This document shows positions 55,067 to 64,000 of a stretch of 64,000 nucleotides of DNA, in pieces (the stretch's first letter is position 1; each line of letters begins with the position of its first letter). Made by a program: the position numbers and the translations under genes. The notes below the pieces were generated by a model that saw only the letters and a list, made by a program, of their open reading frames with translations, did no database searches and was not told where the DNA came from. The DNA comes from Trichopria drosophilae (taxonomy: Eukaryota > Arthropoda > Insecta > Hymenoptera > Diapriidae): NCBI GenBank assembly GCA_030407085.1, contig CM059584.1, positions 145,628,001 to 145,692,000 on the forward strand, in the 5' to 3' direction.

Positions 55067-55690
55067 GAAAAACCTATAACGGAAACTGGCCAAGATCTGC
55101 CGGCGAGAAAAACGCTGCACCTCGAGAATACTCCTCCAATCAGCAAACTTGGCTAAAATCCAGTTGGATATACCAAAGATCGGCTGTACCGGAGGCTTCG
55201 CCGCGCAGGATCTCGGGCGTTCGGTTACGGGTGTTATTTATTTGATGTATCGAGACCCGCCAACCAACCGTACAACCAAACCTCCGGTTCGAGGCGACGT
55301 ATCGCCCCCGGGTTCGCGTATCTCCTTCGGATGCACCCGGAAAAAGTTTCCTCCATTCAGGACGAATAACTGGGACATTCCACAATCGGTATCCTCCTTT
55401 GGGCATTCTTCCCTCACTTTTTCGATACTTCGGAAAATGCCAGTTGCACTGGGAAAAACTTTAACAAAGCCGTTTTGTTGCAGAATTCCAAGAAAAAATC
55501 GAATTATATACCCTCGAATTATAACCTTTATGTACTCGGAGCTTTTTTCAAAACTGCTTATATGGGACGAGAATAGCTTCAAATCATTCAAACATTTAGA
55601 GAAAGGACAGTTCTATTGCCTTGGCACGAAATGTTTTAAGAAAATTAAATTCTTATTAGGTATCCACATGGACAATAATTAGTAACTTCA
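55067..55690. other. GC-richer unique DNA after the cuticular-type exon
   Basis: It could be 3' untranslated or intergenic DNA. Open frames of 177 codons (plus, 55149-55682) and 117 codons (minus, 55238-55591) overlap each other and neither shows a known domain. Confidence 0.3.
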
Positions 55691-58376
55691 TAGAGTAAAT
55701 TATGCAATTAGTAGGATGATATTTTACTAATTAGTAATTTTAGGCAATTGACTATTTGAATGAGCAAAATTATTACGTATTCGTCTGACTAATTGCAATT
55801 AGTGGAGTTACTAATTTAGTCATTCGGGAGACTATGTACTTTATTGAATAATTTGAATGTGTACCTCGGTTTCACTATTTTAATTAGTGCAAACTCTGAA
55901 GAAGGCAATGTTAACATCATCCACAAAGTTTTGGCAAATTTTTGTATCTTATTGTATCTCGTTACTAGGTATCCGATTATGGAACAGAGATTATAGAAGA
56001 GTTGGATATTAACAACGAAAGTTTGTTTAAAAAAAGTTAAACACGAAATATTTTTAATTTTATAAAAAGCGAACCCAAAATGGCAGATGAAATTTTGCAA
56101 AGCTATTTCGTTTTTCATGCAAAATCATAAATGACCTTAAATCCTCTACATTCTACTTTTTATAACAGAACTTTTATAAGATTCGTCATTTTCGATACTC
56201 CATTTTTATTTTGATCTACATATGGCTAAACATAACTAAAAAATTCAAATTCGGTTAGACATATTGAGGTTGTTCTAAATAAACTAAAAATCCCTGGGTA
56301 ATAAGATTTAAGCAAAGTAGCCTAATGTTTAACAAATTCGTCCGCCATATGTCTATGGACTTTCAAAATCAAAACTCAAAACCTGATTATTCGACCTCGA
56401 AAAATCCAATAGTATGGACAAAAAATTAAAACAATTAAAAATCAATGACAATTGCTTGATGTCGAACACGAATATATTATTTCGTTTTTAAAAATTAAAA
56501 ATGTATTAAATCCGGTACACCTAGTTATAAATTTGCAAAATTCTAAATGCGAATGTATTGGCTGTGGCGAATTTTTTGGGAAACTTGTGTTTTATTAATT
56601 GTTATCAGAATATTATTTAGCGAAGCTATGATAAACTCCGAGTAACTATTTTCGTAAGAATATTTTTAATTTTTTATCCGCCATTTTATATTTTGACAAT
56701 TTGATACTAGATCCGTAATCACTACGAAAACAATACGTGACATACATTTTGTTGAATTGCGTGATTCTAAGTGTCAAAGTGTTCAAGAATTTTTTGTAGA
56801 CATTCCATAGTAATCATCAACGTTTTCTGATATCCAGACTATTTTTATATTATATATTCTATAATTGTAATATATATTTATGAACTATTCATTTTAATTC
56901 GATTGTGGATGAAGATGAATTGCTGTAACTTAGTATTTTTGAAAAGACACGCAAGTATTATAAATAATAAAGTAAATTTAAAGGTATTAATTGTGAAAAA
57001 AACAACTTTAGAAATCAGATCATATTAATTAATACGCTGCAACTTAGGACATAATCATAATTAGAATCGCGCGAAAAATCTCAGACGTCCGTCGACTTTG
57101 CGTGTTGGATATTACGATAAGATGCGATCTTGAACAGATTGAGTAATTATAGCAATTCTAATATGTTAGCTTATAATGAGTAAGCTAGTTTCTGGCCGAA
57201 CTAGAGAAAGCTTGATTATATCGCGTACTTGTTGATCTTTTTAAGAAGTACACGCCTCTATATTGCATAACAAGTGTTCGATACTTTGAGTTATTCAAAA
57301 AGTAGCATATATAAATAGAAAGATGAAAAGAAAGTGTTTATTTGCAATTTATAGATAATAATCAATGTAATTAATGACAAGTGTCAATAAGGTTATTTTT
57401 ATACCTCTTCAAATCAGACGACGCTATTAAAATATAATCTCTTTACTATGCATAAAATCCGGTTTTTAAATCATAATGTGAGTATAAAAATAAATTAACG
57501 TTAACGATTGCAAAATATTTCGTATTGTCTACTTGTCAGCAAAGATTACAAATGTTTAAAAGATCCAATTAATAACCAAAAGTCAAATACTTGTTAGAGT
57601 CTTGGGCATTCTGGAAGAAAACGCATTAAATTAGAAAGACTCTAAAAGGACGAATAATTAAATTAAAATCTGATTTGTAGTACTTTCTTTAGAAGGCGAT
57701 GATAATCTAATGACGATTTTAAAAAATCATAAGACGGGTCTACTATCGGGAAAGATTAAAAAAATAATTACTGAATTTTCATCAAACTTATCATCAAGCA
57801 GATAGATGTCGAAACATTTTTGACCATGAAGAATTACTCAAAATATGATCTCCACACAAAATTAGTATATATTTACTCGGCTTCGCAGACATGCAGTCTG
57901 AGACATTTATTTTACCTCCCTCGTTGAGTAATGTACTATTTATCTAACCCTTAATTTAATAACTATAGCGGATTTTCAGCAACAATTCCAGCTGCTTTGA
58001 GTTTTATCCGTTGACATATTACTTTTTGGATTGGCTGGATGGATAATTTGTCCCTTTTCTGTATGGGTACCAGGAAAAAAAAGTTCGGAATTTTTAACCC
58101 TACTGTGCACTATGACGAATATTATTCACACTGAAAGCAAGATTTTGTGTGTACGGCAACACATAATTTTAGAATACGCAATATTGCTATATTCCCCGTT
58201 TTGCTGTGGCACCAAATGTATTGGTGTTGTACCAAAACGTATTGGTGTGGCATCTATACGGTTTTCAAAACTTTGTATTGCTTTACGCATAAAATATTGT
58301 TTTCGGTGTATTGATACGGGATAAGCAAAACTGGTGCTCAGGGAGGGGGTTAAAGGTCGCATTGTGTCGTTAAATA
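55691..58376. other. No gene recognised; AT-rich with module remnants
   Basis: Module-like phrases occur at about 56075 (CCAAAATGGCAGATG), 56340 (GTCCGCCATATGTC) and 56677 (ATCCGCCATTTTATATTTTG). Bases 58200-58330 repeat a CGTATTGGTGTKG phrase two to three times, ending near a reversed CAGTTTTGCTTATCCCGTAT. This hints at a further MITE-like unit. Confidence 0.35.
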
Positions 58377-58685
58377 CAGTCAGATGCAATGTCTTCTCTC
58401 TATATAGTTTAATTAATTGTTTCCCTTCATAATTGTTGTCTTCCTAATTCCATCCGTAATTGTAGTTCCAAAATATTCCGCAATTGTTGTCCAGGTTCCC
58501 CCTTCCAGGAGCACCGCAAGACGAAAGGCACGCTCGCGCATGCGCACGTATATTCTATTAACTGTTTCATACATGGAGAAGGGGAAGTAGGGGCGGGAAC
58601 GGCAGATAAGCAATTAAGGGGGTATGAGGGGAAATTCGGCCCGGACCGGACGACAATTACGGAGGGAAGATAACACTTTTAACTG
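58377..58685. mobile_element. 309-bp CAGT-ended MITE candidate (family D)
   Basis: The left end CAGTCAGATGCAATGTCTTC is preceded by TA (58375-58376). The right end, reversed, is CAGTTAAAAGTGTTATCTTC and is followed by AA. The left part repeats YAATTGTTGTCC / CCGTAATTGTAGTTCC phrases and the right part holds inverse versions (GGACGACAATTACGGAGG). A GC-rich middle (58490-58580) resembles the other CAGT families. The termini match less well than in families A to C. Confidence 0.5.
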
Positions 58686-59300
58686 AAATATATGATAAAA
58701 TTAAGTGAAGACACTTAACTAAACACAACAATGAAATCAACAACCGTGCTGAAAAATCATTATTACCTGAATTATAGTTTCATTATTGAATATTGCACAT
58801 TATACTATATACAATTATTTCAATTTCCTAACTCTTAATAGAAAACAACATATTTGACGAGGTCATTCTGAAAAAGGAGTTCTTAATGGAGTTTTACATA
58901 CTACTCTTGACAATAGTAATTTCGAAGAGGTCATTTGGAATTTGGATCACGGTGTTGTGATTTCAGTTCCTCCTTGAGACACTACATTGACAATTGTATC
59001 CAAAGGTGAACTCGCGCGACATTAGTTCATATGCCGAACGATACCTCGTATATATGAGGTATTGCAGAGCACTAAAAATTGTTGCATAAGTCTTCTTAAA
59101 GATCGGTTTAAGAGCTTTTCCTTGATGTTTTTAAGATACCTTAAAGAACTCTTGAAAGTGTATTGTCTTACCTTTGTATTGTTTGGGTGATTTCATCCGA
59201 TGTTATCTCGGTTAATCTGAATTTCATTTCGAGAGAAGGTATTAAATTGGTTGATTTTACGAAAACTGTCTATTTCCCATCAGGTATGCAGGAAGACAAC
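58686..59300. other. No gene recognised
   Basis: AT-rich DNA without informative frames. Confidence 0.4.
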
Positions 59301-60000
59301 AATAGATGGCTCTAAAACGCAGCAAGCTCGTTTGTTACTTAAATATTAATGTTGACGAATAAATAATATAAAGCTACCAGAGATAATGAACACTCGACGA
59401 TTATTCGAATGTAGGAGAACGAGGGCAGAGGATGCCACGAGATACGCAATATCCTTATTGCCAACCCGGCAGCAGGTGGATGTAACACGAGAGATGCGTG
59501 ATAAATTGTCGGGTCGAATACGAGTTTCCGTGTGTGAAAATGGGAATCTTAAAACAATGAGCTGTTGCACCAGGCGTTTATCAGCTAGCACATTGCAATT
59601 TTATGCATGCGCTCACGGTTTACCATACGCGTTTTTCACGTAAAATCTATTCTCAACTTTTCCGTCCTTTTTTTTTTACCTCGGGGTACTTTTTGACTGT
59701 GTTGCACACTTCCTCGCAATTGCCGTGCTCGTTGACTCGCCTGCGGCCATCGGCCGCAATTGTCATCATGGGAAGTGGTTTAGAAAAGTCACCATCTCTA
59801 GGGTCGATCCTGTCAAGTTCGCTCTGGCGCCTCGCGCACCTGCGAACAATAACCCGGACACAGACGTCAACACAGTGACAATGGAATATATCATTATGTT
59901 TCTCATTGTACTTTTACTGTAATATCTTTGCCATTTCTCAGTACAACGATTGCATCTGACTTGTATTCATTTTCGTTGGTACTTATAATGATGAAGTCTT
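59300..60000. other. Unique, less AT-rich, CpG-containing block
   Basis: Open frames exist on both strands and in several phases (59346-59591 minus, 59386-59643, 59603-59878 and 59725-59922 plus). None is recognisable, and their overlap argues against coding. Host-like DNA. Confidence 0.35.
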
Positions 60001-63000
60001 ATTTTTGGCTACAATCATCTTTGATAAGGAGTTTTTAAATCATTGTCCCTTACGTTTTTGAGTATAATCTGTCCAATCGCAGTGGTTAACATTTTCTATA
60101 ATCACTTTTACCTTCTGAAAATCGAAAATTACTAAAAAAAAAACAGCGTGATTTTCGGATTGCACTTTCTCCGTAATGATTTTCTCATCTCTTTACAATT
60201 TACAGAAAAAAATAACCTTTGAACGAAATGTTCGTAAATGCACTCCACATAGAGCGCGAAAAAGATGCGATCGTTCCTCTGTTTTCATCCTCGCCCATTT
60301 TGTCGGCCTCGCGTAAATGAAAAAAAAACGAGAACAAAGCAGGAAATGTTTTCCCCGTAAAAAGACCCACTTTTTTCGACAAATTTTAATATTTTTGAAA
60401 TTGTCCTATATTGCCATTTGAGCATACAAATGTTGATTTTAGCCCTTATAAATAATTTCATTACAAATTTTTAGAGAATTTTTTCATTTATGCGGATTTT
60501 TAGTATTGTCTTTATTGGTTATTTCCCTATTAATACGGGTAATTTAAAAAAATGTTTGAATGCATTGATTTTATAGATTTTGGGAAATCGCATTTCCTGC
60601 ATTAATAACCAAATGTTTTACTTATTATTATTATACCACGCATTTGATGTGCCAATATATGCTTGTTATATTATATTTTGTTTTTCAAATTTCATTACCA
60701 GACGTACCGTCCACATTAAGTAAATTAGCATATTTTTTCATATTCAGTTTGCGAAATACGTTTTTGCTCATAGGAACGAATAAACAATTGTTTTTAGCGC
60801 ACTCCTTGCCAAAAAAAAAATGGTTCTGCACATTCGCCTTCGACTCGGGCAGCAGAACTCACGTTCGTAGACAAAACTTTTGGGCACTTAAGAAAAATAC
60901 TATTTATTATGAATTACGTAATCTAAAATAATTAAAATTTGTCAGGTGCAATACTACTATCAGTTTAAGCAAAAAATGGAGGATTCAGAACAATAGAATA
61001 TATATACCCTTACCCAATCGGGGTCTTCCATGCCTGTGCTGATTAGTCCTCCGTCGGCTGGTGTTCACTGGGTATTGGTCCAAAAATGTCTTTCGAAAAT
61101 GACAAACATCTATGCTTCGATAGTTGTGGAAATAAACATACCTGGGATGTCTTTCTCGGTTTAACGCTGCTTTGTGCAGAGAATAACAGGTATACAGGAG
61201 GCGGGTTTAAGAGACTTACCAGATCAGAGATTGACCACACTTAGAAGGCGGGTGCTGCCTTAGGACTGCCCTACAATGGTAAAATACCGTACATCTACCG
61301 TTGATCTAAATTTTAGTTAATGTTAAAATGTCTGTGAAGATACATAATTTTCTCTGCAATAACAATCAACATCGAAATGGATCAATAGTTGATTAATATG
61401 GAAAGATTTGTACAGAAAAGAGAGTTCTCCAATCATGTTCAACAAAGATATTTCAGATTTGCACGTCAGATTTTATAAAAATTCAAACACTTTGATAATT
61501 TTACGTCCGCGATATTGAATCTTCCATTTTGAATTTTAGAAATTGATGTCAGATTCGCGACCACCCATCTCGAAAACCCCTGCATACTTTATGTGGAAAT
61601 TAAAATATTAAAAAATTTGTTTTCTGACACATGTCAACCTAAATCTTGAATTTTCGCCATTCTGACAAATTTATTATCAATAAAACAAAACTTTAACTAA
61701 TCGATATTCAAAAGAAATTGTTCAATGAGAATTTTGAATGAGAAAGTAAACAATGGGATTAAATTTCGGATTCCAGCCCTCATATTATTTTTTCGGTCGT
61801 ATTTGAAAGTTTATTGTGGGGTGCTAATTTTCCATTTTCTAATCATCTCCTTATTTGACTTTTATACAAAATTGAAGATAAGACAAAGGTTGAAAAAAAT
61901 GAAATGTTTTTTTTACAAAGTCGAACGCGTATTTTTTGAATCGATATTTTTTTAAATTTTGAGATCGGAATCAGAAAGTGCGATAAATTGCGGTACATCA
62001 GAAATGGCATAACTAGATATTTTTAATATTGATAAACTGTCAGAATTGACATCGGAATATTAATAAAAAATTAAGTTGAAAATTCCAGATTTTCGAGTAC
62101 TCCATGTTCAACGGGATGCTAATCAATAAAAACTATTCAGTACTTAATGTATACATGTATCAAACTATTTTTGATTATTCTTTAGATCTGAATGAGTTAC
62201 AATGCAGAAAAATATCAAACACCCAACATTTTTAGTTTTAATTTAAAAAAGCACGATTAGTTTTATAATTTTTTTTTCAAACGTCATTTCTACTCCGTAG
62301 CATTTCATATAAAACCTTTAAGAATCGTGCTATTGCAACTTAAACTAAAAAATAATAAATCTATAAGAATTGCGATAAAAGGAATCCACATGCAGCCCGA
62401 CATGGTGCATTAACAGAGTAAACTTGAATGATTTTTCAATTATAGTAGGTACGGTAACTTTTGCGAAAAAAGAATTATAATAGAAAAAGCGTTCAGAATC
62501 ACTTTTTTAGAATTTAGAGCCATATTTGAGTTTTGTAAAAAAACTTTTCACAAATTGAAAAACGACTGTAAAAATTCTAAAAGAATACAGGATGATTTCT
62601 TGGATCATTCGTAAGCATATTTTTCTTTGGAAATATACTATAAGTTACATATTTGTAATAAACAAAGATAATTTCACAATTTCGTCTATAAAAGTAGTCA
62701 ATAATAATGAAGTTAGGCAAGCATTTACAGGTTTAGTTTCGTGTTATAAATACTGCTAAACATATTATGTTAAATTATATTTAAATATTTTGTACGTAAT
62801 ATTTTTCGTTTAATGGAAATTCAATATCGCATAGCTACGTAACTTTTGATTTCAAGTTCCAATTACACCATTTTTGTGGATGTTATAATGACATTTAAAA
62901 ATGTGTCGGATTTTTCGGCATTTTAACTTACACCAATCGAAAATGCATACTAGAAAATAGTAGGTTATATTTTTAAAAAAGAAAAATGTAATTTTTGTAT

Positions 63001-64000
63001 GCAGAGAACATAACGACTATTGTTGTCTCATAAGATACCTAATATTTTTTTAATGTAGTTCGACAAAATTTAATAAAAATGTTAAAAAAATATACTTTGA
63101 AACAACCTCTTCAAATCTAAAGATCTACAAAAACAATGTCCTTTTTTCAGAATGACTTTTACATATTTTTCTATGTGGAAATTACACGTATGACATCTTG
63201 CATTATTATAATTGATTTATTATAATTGATAAGTATGCAATGATATACCACCAAATTTTCAATTCTTTCCGCACATGTGAGAATGCTGTAAGATATTAAT
63301 TTGCTGACGTGAGAATGTAATCGATACATCTTAAAGACATCACCAATCTTGATTCAATTTTATTGATCATTTTTTGGTCTTGATGTTCACTCAATCCCAA
63401 TTATGTCAGTGCATGATTTTGTGAATAAACGTGACTGTCACGTACGTGTTCGGGATTAAAAAAACAGACAAGGATACAGTCGAAGAAATGAAAAGATAAT
63501 GAGAATTCCTTATTTTCTTTATGTAAGAAATTGTAATTATGATATCAGTCCGTTGAATCACAGTTCATTGATTTAAAATTAACGATTGCCATAAGTTTTA
63601 AATCATTCGCAGATTATTTTAATCGGAAAATAAACAAATTTAAATCTCTTTTTATTGTGCGGTATAAAGGAATTTTTATATTTTAAGACATTCCAACGAC
63701 AATTATTTCGAATCGTCTCTTTTGATAAATGTAGGCTCTTTATCAATATGATAACTTTTAAGTTAATCTTAGAGAGTTTTAAATCACAAGCCAGATAACT
63801 TTATTACATAGTATAAAACTGTCTGTGCATTTGATGGAGAAAGCTTTCTATCGTAACAAAACTTGAATAATACAGATCCCATATTGTTGTAGAAACCCCA
63901 TCCTCGTCCTGATGATTAATGTAGTATTAAAAAAATGCGTTCATAATTTTAATTTTTTCCATTACAATTCTAACCATCAGAGACATTCATTAAATACCTG
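60001..64000. other. No gene recognised; AT-rich with one module copy
   Basis: Bases 61503-61575 carry a reversed module copy (GTCCGCGATATTGAATCTTC, then TTTGAATTTT and GTCAGATTCGCGACC). The patch at 61010-61260 is unique and GC-richer with no identifiable RNA or protein. The rest shows only short frames. Confidence 0.4.

Noticed and set aside
55149..55682. 177-codon plus frame just downstream of the cuticular-type exon
   Set aside because: Overlaps a 117-codon minus frame, shows no domain and crosses from GC-richer into AT-rich DNA without a change in coding character.
61010..61260. GC-richer patch considered as a small nuclear or other structured RNA
   Set aside because: No match by eye to U1, U2, U4, U5, U6 or 7SL landmarks, and no clear stem arrangement.

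Overview
The window is AT-rich, repeat-dominated eukaryotic DNA, most likely from an insect and possibly a hymenopteran. Three things point there: a tandem run of TTAGG-like pentamers (the common insect telomere unit) at 22082-22110; a candidate Rebers-Riddiford cuticular-protein exon at 54890-55066; and many insect-type repeats (jockey-like, Tc1-like and pogo-like remnants). The species assignment is inference. There is no bacterial-style gene organisation, operon or CRISPR array, and almost all open frames outside the retrotransposon are chance frames in repeats.

The centrepiece is a nearly complete DIRS-type tyrosine-recombinase retrotransposon at 4325-9009, on the + strand. It has 145-bp inverted terminal repeats (one mismatch by eye), a gag gene, a reverse transcriptase/RNase H gene, a post-RNase-H domain, a tyrosine recombinase with all expected catalytic residues, and an internal complementary region at 8635-8757 that pairs with both ends. 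That region is the hallmark of the DIRS circle-junction replication model. Two features stand out. First, gag is split by a 132-bp segment with good splice signals whose removal deletes an in-frame stop. Second, a deletion/frameshift in the RNase H region (about 7060-7076) separates RT from the downstream domain, so this copy is probably defective.

Left of it (1-4324) is a nest of elements: a pogo/Tigger-like TA-inserted element (35-2213) hit by a second related element (93-341), and a foldback element with arms of about 340 bp (841-1836) whose spacer carries copies of a dispersed 120-bp module. A decayed Penelope-like RT fragment follows (3093-3380). From 9 to 32 kb there are a hairpin element (9378-9736), a tRNA-like remnant (about 10554-10620), a second large foldback element (16007-17258), three more CAGT-ended TA-flanked MITEs (18709-18960, 20404-20660, 21587-21854), a palindromic satellite (20713-21019), a Tc1-like remnant (27489-28345) and a 1.8-kb terminal-inverted-repeat element (29270-31066).

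From 32 to 64 kb there are a 2-kb degenerate CATC-type minisatellite (about 36990-39030), a tandem array of the 120-bp module (41391-42130), non-LTR remnants (39940-40023, 53932-54167), the candidate cuticular-protein exon, and another CAGT-ended MITE (58377-58685). Between these lie blocks that look unique, less AT-rich and CpG-containing (about 19440-20110, 25330-25840, 31230-31830, 33060-33720, 34860-35250, 39290-39800, 40480-40920, 54440-55480, 59300-60000). They are most simply ancestral host intergenic or intronic DNA into which the repeats inserted. No complete host gene can be assembled.
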